From Dillenia suffruticosa (taxonomy: Eukaryota; Streptophyta; Magnoliopsida; Dilleniales; Dilleniaceae), in contig JAVTVX010000005.1 in NCBI GenBank assembly GCA_033439265.1, positions 816,001 through 880,000 on the forward strand: a DNA stretch of 64,000 nucleotides, read 5' to 3'. Of the stretch, positions 48,701-58,542 are shown in pieces (within the stretch, counting starts at the first letter, position 1; each line of letters opens with the position of its first letter). The notes under the pieces were generated by a model. It had not been told where the DNA came from, searched no databases, and saw only the letters and a list, made by a program, of their open reading frames with translations. The translations under genes were made by a program, and so were the position numbers.

Positions 48701-49449
48701 TTTACAGTCTTGTTGCTGTTGCAGAGGTCCAAAAATTTGTAGAAATTGGAAAGGAATTCGGTTTGCCATCTCACAACTCAATCCCGGATGGTAGTTTACC
48801 AGCTGATTTGGGTTGTACAGATCCAGATCAGTTGAATTCTGAAGAGATTGCAAGTGCCTCTAATTCCTTGGACACCACAGTTGTCAGCTTGAAAGAGAAG
48901 GTAACAGATCTGGAAATGAAACTGGAGGAAGTACAGGCCATGCTAAGGGCTAAGGAATCAAGGGTTGTTGAGCTTGAGACCGACTTACTCAATAGCAAGT
49001 CCTTGGAGGAAGCATCAGAGAGTACCAATGAGTCCTTAGAGCATCTTATTCGAGAGATTGAAAGCAACGAGCTTGAGAGCTTGTTTAAGCAGAAGATAGT
49101 AGCTGAAGTAGAGTATATTACAATATCAATAACAATGCAGAAGCTTAGGGCTGCTTTAAGGGATCAAATTGCACTTTTGGAAGAACAAAAATCTTTGGCG
49201 CAGGAGCAAGAAAAGGTGTTGAACAAGGTTGGACAGACTGAAAGTAAGGCACCGGTGATAAAGAAACAAGCTGAGGAATTAGAGACGTATCGTGACCGTA
49301 TTCTAGCATCGGAAGAGGTCATGAAGATGCAGAAAAAAGTCTGTAAGTATAGCTTCTGTTTTTCTCTGCAGTTAATTTTGTTGCTTTTATTGTTAGGGCT
49401 GTTTCTCCTCAACTTGTGGTCTCCATCTACGGAGGCTGTACCAACTTAA
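42671..49449 (+). CDS. WIP: WPP-domain-interacting protein (WIP), KASH-type nuclear envelope anchor
   Basis: Two coding exons: 42671-43802 (377 codons plus one base, donor GTG|GTGAGT) and 48725-49449 (acceptor TTGCTGTTGCAG). They join in phase as GAAAGTG|AGGTCCAAAAA, giving 618 residues. The N-terminal half is acidic and Ser-rich, with a conserved-looking KGYGLKKWRRIKRD at about 96-109. Exon 2 encodes a long coiled coil (about 395-580; LKEKVTDLEMKLEEVQAMLR and later LEEQKSLAQEQEKVLNKV). It ends in one transmembrane segment (LILLLLLLGLFLLNL, about 594-608) and a ten-residue tail SPSTEAVPT. Plant WIPs sit in the outer nuclear membrane: the coiled coil binds the WPP domain of RanGAP, and the x-PT tail reaches the lumen and binds SUN proteins. 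This protein has AVPT where VVPT is usual. It fits the Arabidopsis WIP1/2/3 family, probably WIP2 by context. Length and domain order are normal. Confidence 0.93.
43803..48724 (+). other. Intron of the WIP gene, 4922 bp
   Basis: It begins GTGAGTTTGTG and ends with a T-rich tract and GCAG. It is very long for a WIP intron. The middle (45350-45830) is much more AT-rich than the rest and contains a (GA)n tract at 45720-45750 and T runs, so it may be an inserted segment. A C11A9 run lies at 46960-46979. The 132-codon frame at 47634-48032 shows no family features. Confidence 0.75.
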
Positions 49450-49843
49450 AGTATGAGAATTTGTAGACCCCTTTTTTGTGTTGTATTGGAAATTTCCTGG
49501 CAACTCTTTGAATATTAAATTTTGCTGGTTTTTATCAATGCTAAAATCTTTCTCAATCATCCGAAAGTTGTTATTGAAGTTATAGTTTTTTTTTTCTGGA
49601 GAGAGTAAGGTTGATCAGGGCAACTTGAGACCTCAGGTGTTCAAATTAAGCAAGCTATGAAAGTTAGGCTTGAGCCTCACTTCGGCCCATATTGTCATAA
49701 GTTTGTTTGTGTCCATGTGTATGTCAATCTCGAGCTTATGCTTAGGCCCGACAATATCTTGAAATCTTCATCGGTCAAACTTTCTCTTGAGATGATATTC
49801 TCAACCTGTTTAAAGTGTAAATGTCAACAATATGATGCAAGCC

Positions 49844-49848
<5 letters not shown>

Positions 49849-49923
<75 letters not shown>
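49849..49923. repeat. (CT)n microsatellite, about 37 units
   Basis: About 74 uninterrupted bases of CT lie some 400 bases after the WIP stop. It is the longest dinucleotide tract here and should be hypervariable. Frames crossing it are artefacts. Confidence 0.95.
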
Positions 49924-49925
<2 letters not shown>

Positions 49926-50218
49926 GGTGGGGTCATCAGATTACATGCCCAATAGAAAATCTTGGTCATGGTTTGTGTGGGGATTCAGAACGTCAACAGC
50001 GTCGAGAGAGTGGGCACTGCTGGAGCTGGGAGTTGAAAGGAGAAAGCAGGTGACGCATCACTCGTGGACCATCAATTCTTTTTCACCCTCAAGACTAAAA
50101 ATGCAATTTTAAGTTGAAAAGTCGCCAACTACCATTTCCCAACTGACAATCGTGGTCGTTAAAGCCGACAACCTCAGTTTTCGTGCTCTCTCTCTCTCCC
50201 CTTTTGTGGCCAACACTT

Positions 50219-50219
50219 G

Positions 50220-50254
<35 letters not shown>
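50219..50254. repeat. (CT)n microsatellite
   Basis: About 17 CT units, with a shorter CT run (50187-50199) just upstream. Confidence 0.9.
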
Positions 50255-50255
<1 letters not shown>

Positions 50256-50519
50256 CATTTTGAAATTAATTTTTTACGAATAGCAAATCAAAATTTAAAA
50301 TTAGAAAATATATAAAAATACACTCAAAATTTAGGGTGGAATACAAATACTCTATAAATTTTTATACAAAAATTCATCCTCAATTAGAAAAGATTTTATT
50401 TTAATTCTTTCGGATCCGTTAATATTTTTTGTCATATGTCTGGCTTGTGAGTCCAATAAAAATAATTTGAAAAACCCAGAAAACAAAAGTTCATGAAGGA
50501 ATGAAGTGGAGTTGCCCGA

Positions 50520-51400
50520 AAACGCCATGGAAACCGGCTTCTGAGCTTAGAAGGCACAAGGTATTTAAACACATTTTATGATTCAAAATCAAGTTCAGAG
50601 GTAAGAAAAAGGTTGAATTAGAACAAGAATCAATGGATTTCTTGCTTACCGGTGGAAATAAAGCTCAAAGACCGACTATAATGGTGGATCACGATAGGTC
50701 TCACAAAATTGAAGGCGAAGAAGTAAAGAAGATGCTGCTCGGATGATGTTTGAAGGTTTTGTGATAGGAAATCACAACAAAATAGGGAAATTGAGAGAGA
50801 GGAGTGAATAGAGGGAGAGCGTGTCTCGTTCGAAGAAGAAGAAGAAGATAAAGGGGGAGAAGGGGATGTCTCTTCATGCACGCAGGAAGAGAAAGAGAGA
50901 GATGGAGCAGAGAGGGGCGCGTGATGTCTCTCTCTCTCTCTCTCCAGCCATCGGAGTCCAAGAATCAAAACACATTCATACCCGATTTGAGTTTCAAGTT
51001 TTGAGTTTTGAGTCTTGTACACGGTGGATGGTGGTTGACGTTGGAATTAATGGCGGACAAGGGAGAAATCAACATACATATGTGAAATCAAGTGCTATTG
51101 AGGTTTGAATAGGTGAGATGAAAGCTTAGCAACGGCAACTATGGCGGTGGTACGACGCTATGACTTTTCGAAAAATCCACAAAACTGAAGACGGAAGAAG
51201 GAATCCGACGATGTGAGAATTGAATCACACTCTTATCGAAGGTTTTGGCAAGAAAAACATAATGAATTGCAGGGAAGGATAGGTTTTAGTTCACGGTTGG
51301 CAGTAGAAAGGTTGAGAGGATGGTGGCACATGAAGCCATGTGAGTGACAGGGAAAGACAAGGAAGAAGAAGAAGAAGAAGAAGAAGAAGAAGAAGAAGAA
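50520..51400 (-). other. Possible untranslated exon or decayed gene fragment (minus strand)
   Basis: A patch richer in G/C than its flanks. On the minus strand it has pyrimidine-rich blocks (TCTCTCTTTCTCTTCCTGCG), many short frames and, near 50650, TTTCCACCG|GTAAGCAAG, a very good donor site. Thus it looks like a leader exon, but no downstream coding exon was found towards 50.2 kb. It could be a transcribed non-coding locus or a duplicated 5' end of a gene. Confidence 0.25.
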
Positions 51401-51446
51401 GAAGAAGAAGAAGAAGAAGAAGAAGAAGAAGAAGAAGAAGAAGAAG
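51360..51446. repeat. (GAA)n microsatellite, about 29 units
   Basis: About 87 bases of uninterrupted GAA/AAG, followed by a short GA run (51449-51466). The pure purine strand could form triplex (H-DNA) structure and should be unstable in length. Confidence 0.95.
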
Positions 51447-51499
51447 GAAGAGAGAGAGAGAGAGATCAAAGTGGGAATCAAATGGAGATCAAGTAAAAA

Positions 51500-52860
51500 A
51501 TGAAATGCATTAAAAATATTTTCCTTTAACAAGAAATCTCGAATGCGTAATCCAAATCTAAATACAAAAAATACAATTTTTCCATTGATGAGTTAAAAGC
51601 AATATGTAAGTCAATATGTAAGTGATTGTGTCCGATGTGTTTGTGAATGTGCAATGTGAAATGAGAAACAAGTTGCATATGTTGTGCTTCAATGTGCTTT
51701 GAACATGAATACGTCTCAGATGTTACTGAGCCAATAGAAATAGCATTGCAATTGATGGAGAAAATCCTATTTTATGTTTATTTATTCAACTGATTTCAAG
51801 ATGAATATATATATATATATACATCTATTATTTATCGTGATAAAAATTATCCGGTGGCGAATCAAAAACCGCGACCAAGGGGTGCAAAAAATTTATAAAA
51901 TATTTGTTCAAACAATAAACATGAATTAATTTTTTCAAAATTTATTTATTTTTATTCATTCAAAGCATCTCATGGTAATGTCATGTTTTAATTTTGTTAA
52001 GTGATGAGTTTTTAAAAAAAATTATGCGAAATTTAGTCAAATAAATGAATTTAAAAATTAGGCTTACTTTTTATTATAATAAATAGTATATGAGTTTATG
52101 GAGAATTATTTAAATTCATGATACTTCGTCTGCTTACTTATCCTAAAAATTAATTTATATATTTATTTTAGTGGATAATATATATATTGTTATCACTCGA
52201 AATCTAAGGGTGAAGGTTAATGAGTTTTGGCTCAATTGTCATCTTTCCTCTTTTCCATATAATAGTTTCGAGTTCGAATCCCAATATATACCAAAATAAA
52301 AAATAAAAAAGAACTCTCGGGGTGAAGTCAAGTTTGGAAGGCCGGTCATAGTTTGAAAGTAATGTTAAGGAATTGGACTCTTAGTATTTTTTTTTTTTGG
52401 GTCTTGATTTTAAATAGACTAGTTTTTAACCACTCATGTATTGTAGGTAAGTGTGTTCATAGGTTTAAAATTAAAATATATATGTCAAAACTAAATAAAA
52501 TAATATGATTGAAATAGCGTCTCAAGTATTGAGTTAATATATTCCAATTTAATATGTTTAGTATTAACATTTCAAGAATTGGATTTAAAATCATATAAAT
52601 TGTTTGAATTAATAAAATAAGAATAAAAATTTAGAAATGAAATATCGAAATAAGTGGTTTATGAAAAACTAAAGAGATGAGTTATATGAAATTGTATTCC
52701 AAATCCAATTCTGATTTCTAAATACAGATCAAATACAGGTGTAAACTTAATGGTTATATTTAATTTTGAAATGTATATAATTCAAGAATATTTTAATTTA
52801 AGGACTCAATCAACCATTTAAATATAATTGAAAGATAATGGTTGATTGGGCACTCTTTAT
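51500..52860. other. AT-rich intergenic DNA
   Basis: No gene. The stretch from 52440 to 52860 is AT-rich unique-looking sequence. One tRNA-like short element lies within (52208-52327). Confidence 0.45.
52208..52327 (+). mobile_element. Probable tRNA-derived short element of a third type
   Basis: GGCTCAATTGTCATC resembles an A box and TCGAGTTCGAATCCC is an excellent B box, about 50 bases apart. An A-rich tail (AAAATAAAAAATAAAAAA) follows. GGGTGAAG occurs at 52208-52215 and 52320-52327 and may be an 8-bp target-site duplication. The body differs from the other two families. Confidence 0.5.
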
Positions 52861-52869
52861 AAATAATTT

Positions 52870-53052
52870 ATAAAGAGAGTCTTAATCTACCCCTTTATCA
52901 AAGATTTTGACTTTGAATTCTGGGAATAGCGAAAGAGGATTTGAGAGAGTCAATTCCTAAAATGAATCCCACAGTGCTGAACCGAATTAGTAAGATAAAA
53001 TCCGGATATCAGTGGTGAAAACAAAAAATAAATAAATAAAGAGAGTCTTAAT
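52870..53052 (+). mobile_element. SINE of the long tRNA-like family with a perfect 17-bp target-site duplication
   Basis: ATAAAGAGAGTCTTAAT occurs at 52870-52886 and 53036-53052. Between them lies a 149-bp copy: TTTGAATTCTGGGAATAG (remnant of the B-box end), GAGAGAGTCAATTCCTAAAA, TGAATCCCACAGTGCTGAAC, CGAATTAGTAAGATAAAATC, CGGATATCAGTGGTGAAAAC and an AAATAAATA tail. The head is shortened, as in 5'-truncated retroposition. This copy defines the 3' end of the family best. Confidence 0.85.
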
Positions 53053-53382
53053 AATTAATAAAATATATAAATATAGAATAAGAAATTCATTACCTAACAA
53101 GGATAATATTTGCAAAATATTGATATTGAGGCTCTTATGTGTATTATAGATTGTCCTGTAAATGTTAAAATTAATCATACCAACAAATTTCAAATTCAAA
53201 CAATTTTTTTAGCCTACACACAAAAGGCAAGCATGGTAATTAATGTATTTCTCCAGTAAATTTAAATTATAATAATAATTTTAACATCAGGTACTCTCCA
53301 TTATTCAATCACTACCCTCTCACCTTTTTCTCAAGGCGAAATTCTTCTCTCATAATATCGAGCATCTTCACTGTATGATAAG

Positions 53383-53700
53383 TTATAATTCTTGGGAGTG
53401 AAATGTGCCTACTGCCAAGGTGTTTGTCATATGGATGCCCACAATCCATGTTCTTACTACAAGTTGATGTGACAATGGTTGTTTCCTGGTGACTGCTCGC
53501 CGGACTTGTCCATCTTGCACGCAAAAATGAATAGATACACAAAGGACCAAGCAAAATAAATGAATGAACAAGAAAGCAAGCAACAGAAACAGATAGTCGA
53601 TTGTTAGTAAATGATGTTGTACCGGTAATAAAGGGGGATGGGGGAAGGAAAGAAGAAGAAGGAACGGTAATTTCACATGTTTAGGATATGATTTCTTCAA
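53383..53700. other. Short patch of mixed composition, no gene called
   Basis: Two overlapping minus-strand frames (53312-53554 and 53383-53700) lie here. One contains VQDGQVRRAVTRKQPLSHQL and the other SSHQETTIVTSTCSKNMDCG. Neither matches a family known to me and no splice structure is obvious. Confidence 0.3.
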
Positions 53701-53810
53701 GTTAAAAGATCATCGCCCAACAAATTGAAATCCAAAATCAAATCACAATTTAGATTTATAAATTTGACTGTCGAAAATTTAATTATATTTAAAATATAAA
53801 TATTCAAATA

Positions 53811-53998
53811 GGTAGATTTTTTTATCAAATTTCTACGAGTATAATAATTAGACACTACATTCTCTTAATCATAGATCTTGAATCAAACTATTGGTTCCAC
53901 ATAGAACCCCATAATACTCGAGTCAGTTTAGTCAAACAAAATCTGAATACCTATTAAAAGCGAGTAATCCATAACACCAAAAAAAGGGTAGATTTTTT
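53811..53998 (+). mobile_element. SINE of the long tRNA-like family with a perfect 12-bp target-site duplication
   Basis: GGTAGATTTTTT occurs at 53811-53822 and 53987-53998. The insert has GTATAATAATTAGACACTAC, TCTCTTAATCATAGATCTTG (head and B-box remnant), ATAATACTCGAGTCAGTTTA, GTCAAACAAAATCTGAATAC and a short A tail. Confidence 0.75.
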
Positions 53999-53999
53999 G

Positions 54000-54750
54000 C
54001 CTTGCTTTTACCTTCGATTAATGTTTTTATCAGGGGACAAATTCTAATTAAAGATTTGGTGAGTTTAATGGTCTGGTCTGCTATATTTTATAGTGTAGAT
54101 GTGTTTAAATGATCTTGTTGATAATATTTAGTCTTATTTAATTCATAAAAACTATATTTAGAACCATTCTTCATCACTACTTAGAGGTTTTCCCTTTTTT
54201 CTCAACTTTTTTTTTTCTCTTAGCAACAGCGACCAAAGCAAAAAAATCCAATATTGATAATAATTTCAAAATTCTAAGCCAAATCTCTTGATCGTTCTTT
54301 AATTTTAATTAATAATATTAAATAGAACAAATAGATAAAATCTTATTCAGCAATCTATATAAATAGCTACTACCCCGACACAACACATAAGATTTGGTTC
54401 CTTGAGTGTACGTGGCATTGACTCTTTTTAATACTAATAAACAGTTGGCTTAATGAATAAGTGTGATAGATTTCTTAATCAGTTTTGATTTGAAATTTAG
54501 AAATAAAAAAAATTACGTTAAAAGAGTTGTTCATTAAAATGGTTTCGCGATTGATACAGTAAAAAAAATTGTTTACTCTTTTTAATTATGTTTGGAAAAT
54601 AAGAGGTGACTTATAATTATTTTATAATAAGTAAATATTAAAACTAAAAAACATAAAATGTTATATTTGCATAAGTTTTAAAATTTGAAAAAACTTTGGG
54701 CCATGGCACCTTGAATTTCCCTTTAATTTGCACGTCATAATGGCTAAAAT
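54000..54750. other. AT-rich intergenic DNA
   Basis: Nothing gene-like is seen; unique-looking AT-rich sequence between two SINE copies. Confidence 0.45.
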
Positions 54751-54752
54751 AA

Positions 54753-54941
54753 GGTATTTAATTAAACTCCTTTGAATTGAGTGGTCAAAAGTATTCTATC
54801 ACTTTAACTAGAAATCTCGAGTTCAAATCCTGAGAATGATAAAAAAGGATTCGGGAGGGTCAATCCCTAAAATGAATTTTATAGTACTCAAATCGGATTA
54901 GTCAGGCGGTGAAAACCATGAAAAAAAAAATGGGGTATTTA
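54753..54941 (+). mobile_element. SINE of the long tRNA-like family with an 8-bp target-site duplication
   Basis: GGTATTTA lies at 54753-54760 and 54934-54941. The insert keeps a good head and a strong B box (CGAGTTCAAATCCTGAG, about 54818-54834), then GGGAGGGTCAATCCCTAAAA, TGAATTTTATAGTACTCAAA, TCGGATTAGTCAGGCGGTGA and AAACC plus an A tail. A short internal deletion removes the ATAAAATCCGGATATC block. Confidence 0.75.
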
Positions 54942-55407
54942 GGCTGAATTTGACATAACCCCCTCTTATAATTATCTTTCATTTCTGTTTTAGATTTCAC
55001 TTTGCCTCATGTAGATCAGAATTGCAGCCTCCATATCATTGGAATCTTAAAGCATGTTGTACAATCAAATCATGCAAACATTCAACAATTAAATCAAGCA
55101 AACAAAGCTTTGAATGTATATATAGATATACAATTAATATGACAAATTAAAAATCTTAACAAAGTTTTCACGTTTCGAATTTTAAATTAAAAATTTGGTC
55201 CATGAAAGTTTAACTTTTTTTTTTTTTTATTTTTTGGACAGAGTGCTTGAAAATCTAAAGCTACACAATGAATTAATATTATCATGCAATCACTAAATAA
55301 ATCTGTATAGGGATTCAAATTCACTCCTATTAGAAAAAAAAGTCCAAATGTGTTGTAAAAAGAATATTTAGATTATAATATATGCATATATAATATATAT
55401 TATGTTT

Positions 55408-55500
55408 TAAAGGGAATAGTCTAGTGATCATAATTTTCAATCTTCTTCCCTCAACCGATGATCTCATATTCAAATTCTGCGTAACAAATATATATATATA
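55408..55500 (+). mobile_element. Possible tRNA-like short element
   Basis: GGGAATAGTCTAGTGATCAT (A-box-like) and CTCATATTCAAATTCTGCG (B-box-like) are spaced about 50 bases apart, with an A/T-rich end. The flanks are too AT-rich to judge a duplication. Confidence 0.35.
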
Positions 55501-55794
55501 ATATACATTATACATATACATACATTGCCATGTATTTATACTAACCTTCAAACATTCTCTAAACTAATACAGGTTTACTGAATGAGAAATAAGATATATG
55601 GTATTTGATATGTGTGGGTTTTGTTTTTTTGGGTTATTTATCAATGATAAAAATATTAGTCTGACCAAGCGAAGTTACCCTGTCTGATTGGGAGGGAGCA
55701 GGGAGTAATTGTCCAATCAACCTTAATTTCTTTCTCCTCCAAGCAATCACTATGTTCCCTTTTCCTTTAGCTGATTAAGCGATCACTAGATTCA

Positions 55795-55816
55795 CACACA
55801 CACACACACACACAAT
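55795..55816. repeat. (CA)n microsatellite
   Basis: About 11 CA units. Confidence 0.85.
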
Positions 55817-56315
55817 TTATAATAGCTGAATTGGAAGAACTTTGGCTCTCAATTTTGTGACTATGTTTCCAAACCTCAAACTTGTGTCGACTAATATCAT
55901 TTTTTTTTTATAATATTTTTAATTAAAATAACAAATTTTAATAAAAATATGAGACTTATGAATAGATAATTTTTTCATTAAAAAAAACTGAATTATCATT
56001 GCATTAATAATTTTTATATTATTTAGGTAAAAATTTTCAATTTAAGAAGGTTTTAATTAATATTAATTTAAGTATATTTTATAGAGAAATTTTGATATAC
56101 GTAAAAACCTTATATTTCCTATAATAAGTTTCTTACTTTAGTTTTAAAAAATTATATCAAATAGAATATTATCTAATTGAGGTATTCCAAACATGTTAGA
56201 AAATTATAGTAAGTAGAATTACATTAAATCGAAAAAAAAAAAATTCAGATCCCCCCTCCCCCGCGGAAATATTGACCACGTATTGGAGATTAATCAAAAA
56301 TGCTCTTCCGCTCTC

Positions 56316-56318
<3 letters not shown>

Positions 56319-56365
<47 letters not shown>
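56319..56365. repeat. (AT)n microsatellite
   Basis: About 23 AT units; self-complementary and able to extrude as a cruciform. Confidence 0.95.
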
Positions 56366-56367
<2 letters not shown>

Positions 56368-57199
56368 AATGATTTGAATTCGAGATCTCTAAAAAAAAAA
56401 GGAAAAATGATATCAATTGAGTTATAATTGATCGATAATTATATCTATTGTGCTCAAAGTGTAAATACCCCTCGGTATCCATGGCGGAGAGGATTATCTT
56501 CCGAAAGAGATAAAAGAGACCCGGGGGAAGGGGATGCTGACTGTGGTTTTTGTTTTTTTTTTTTGTTTGTAGTAATTTGGTTAATCTGGACTCCGAGAAA
56601 TCATGTAGTGTCGAATGGGGACTTATTGCCCTCATTAATATTTTATCATATTATATTTATTTTTTTTACGTTAATAAAAATTAGTTATGTAATATTGATG
56701 GTATTTTATTATTTTTACTATTTCAATATTAAAAAAATTTTTATGAGAGTTTTTTTATCATATATAATAATTATAAATGTATAAAATATCCTATAAATTG
56801 TTTTATTTTATTTTATCCAAATATTTTAACAATTTATTTTAAAAATAATATATATAAGATTTGACTCTAATGGTATGATTTTTTAAAAAAATAATAAATT
56901 ATTGGTATCATGTAATCACATTGAAACCCATTAAATTCTATTTGACTTGTCGATAGACAAAATTTGAATCCGATATCGTAATTAAAAGATTTAAACCCGA
57001 GACATTAGTTAAGAAATATAATACTGAATGAACTAATTAGGCATTGTTTTGAGTCTATTTGTTCATATTTTTCTATATAGAAAAAACTATTCTCAATTTC
57101 CCATCCAAATTTCTCGAATTTTTCATTATTGTGATGTAACGGTCAACAAAAATTGAATTTTTCCCCAAACATATGGATTATCTACACATTAATTACAAT

Positions 57200-57200
<1 letters not shown>

Positions 57201-57245
<45 letters not shown>

Positions 57246-57291
57246 GTGATTCAACCGTGAAGTTGTAATATATATATATATATATATATTT
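57201..57291. repeat. Compound (AC)n(AT)n and (AT)n microsatellite
   Basis: An (AC)n run (57201-57226) passes into (AT)n to 57245. After 25 bases a second (AT)n run lies at 57269-57290. Confidence 0.9.
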
Positions 57292-57999
57292 TGTTAATAG
57301 GAGATTTATGGTTCTGGAATTATAGAATATGGATAAATTTTTTATATAAATTTTAAATAAAATTAAAAATAGAACTTAAATTTTATTTCTTAAATAAAAT
57401 ATTAGGATACCAGTCACTAAACTATGCTTAGGCGATGAGTATGTTAAGTTGCAAAACAACCTAGCCTCTAGAACCTGCTCATGGCTTATGCTCTTTAAGT
57501 CTAAGATAGGCATAGGCCATTAATAAATAAAGTCAAAGAGTGGGACAAGAAATATTAATTAATCGGGTGGTGTAACTTAACCAAGGACTAGAAAGCAAAG
57601 GAGAGATTAGAAGAGGACTTAATACAAAAATATCCAAACGCATGGGGAGATTACTGTTTCCTTATTAGCACTTCACAACCATCGTCCCCTCAATTAAATG
57701 CTTCCATCTTAATTAGGCTGCACGCACTCTTCCTGCTCGTGACCAATTTTATATAAATATTTTAAAAAATATATATATTTATAAAAATTTATACTCTAAA
57801 TTTCAAAAAAATATATTTAAGTAAAAATTTTTTATCATTCGACTATTTCTATCATAACAATATTATATTCTCCTAAATTTCTCTTAAAGGATATCAATAA
57901 ATTAAATTTCCTATAAATATAATTTTGACTTATTCAATATTATGTTTATCGATATATATAGATGTGAATAATAAAATTCTCCGATTTTTCTCTCTCCAA

Positions 58000-58235
58000 A
58001 TTTTTCATGAGGAGGAAGAATCCGAAACTTCTTTTACCCTCTCGGTCTTGCGACGGCTTGGGCATGAAAGGGCGCAACCAACGCTCTCTGTTTTTCTCTC
58101 GGCGGCGGCTGGCGTGCGCGAGGGAGGAATGACATTTGGGTTTTATTTATTTATTTATTTATTTATTTCCCTTTTGACTTCATTATTGGGCTTTACTATA
58201 GTGGGACTTCTTTGTTGGCCCCTTCAATTAGGATA
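58000..58235. other. Small GC-rich patch, possibly an exon-like fragment
   Basis: The stretch 58010-58135 is clearly GC-richer than its surroundings (TCGGCGGCGGCTGGCGTGCG) and ends in an (ATTT)n run at 58140-58168. No start, splice structure or family similarity is evident. Confidence 0.25.
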
Positions 58236-58260
58236 GAAGCTCAGCATATTCAACGCGACA

Positions 58261-58462
58261 AACTTTTTTTTTTTTTTTAATTTTAATGTTATTGATTAAT
58301 ATCCAAAATCATATTATGACTAATTTAATTTGAGTATTATCAGACATATTTTAAAAATAATTCTCCTCATATAATCTTTTTTATTCTCAAGTTTTGAAAT
58401 CAAAATTTAATTAAAAAATTTAATATTTTTATCTATTAGATCGATTATCTATTGATCACAAC
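58261..58462 (-). mobile_element. SINE copy of the long tRNA-like family (minus strand)
   Basis: On the minus strand GATAATCGATCTAATAGATA matches the head of the 10.9-kb copy (GATAATCGATCTAGTGGAAC). CAAAACTTGAGAATAAAAAA, GATTATATGAGGAGAATTAT, ATACTCAAATTAAATTAGTC and a long A tail follow. Confidence 0.6.
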
Positions 58463-58494
58463 AAAATACAATTACCTTTTAGTACTCCTTCTCA

Positions 58495-58498
<4 letters not shown>

Positions 58499-58540
<42 letters not shown>
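58499..58540. repeat. (CT)n microsatellite
   Basis: About 21 CT units. Confidence 0.95.

Positions 58541-58542
<2 letters not shown>

Larger units (their letters stand above)
55900..57900. other. Very AT-rich intergenic DNA
   Basis: No gene. A minus-strand stretch near 57400-57440 (AAGCATAGTTTAGTGACTGG) may be a degenerate head of the very short SINE family. Positions 56930-57000 hold a degenerate tail of the long family (GACAAAATTTGAATCCGATA, TCGTAATTAAAA). Confidence 0.4.

Noticed and set aside
49343-49371. GTAAGT ... TTTCTCTGCAG pair that could be an intron in WIP exon 2
   Set aside because: It would be only 29 nt, far below plant intron size, and removing it would shift the frame and destroy the KASH tail that fits the family.
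49657-50112. Open frames across the (CT)n tract after the WIP gene, on both strands
   Set aside because: Ser-Leu and Arg-Glu runs come directly from the dinucleotide repeat.
51233-51532. Open frame with a long Phe run on the minus strand
   Set aside because: It is the translation of the (GAA)n tract.
57925-58236. 103-codon frame in the GC-rich patch
   Set aside because: The second half is the (ATTT)n run, and the first half lacks any recognised family trait.
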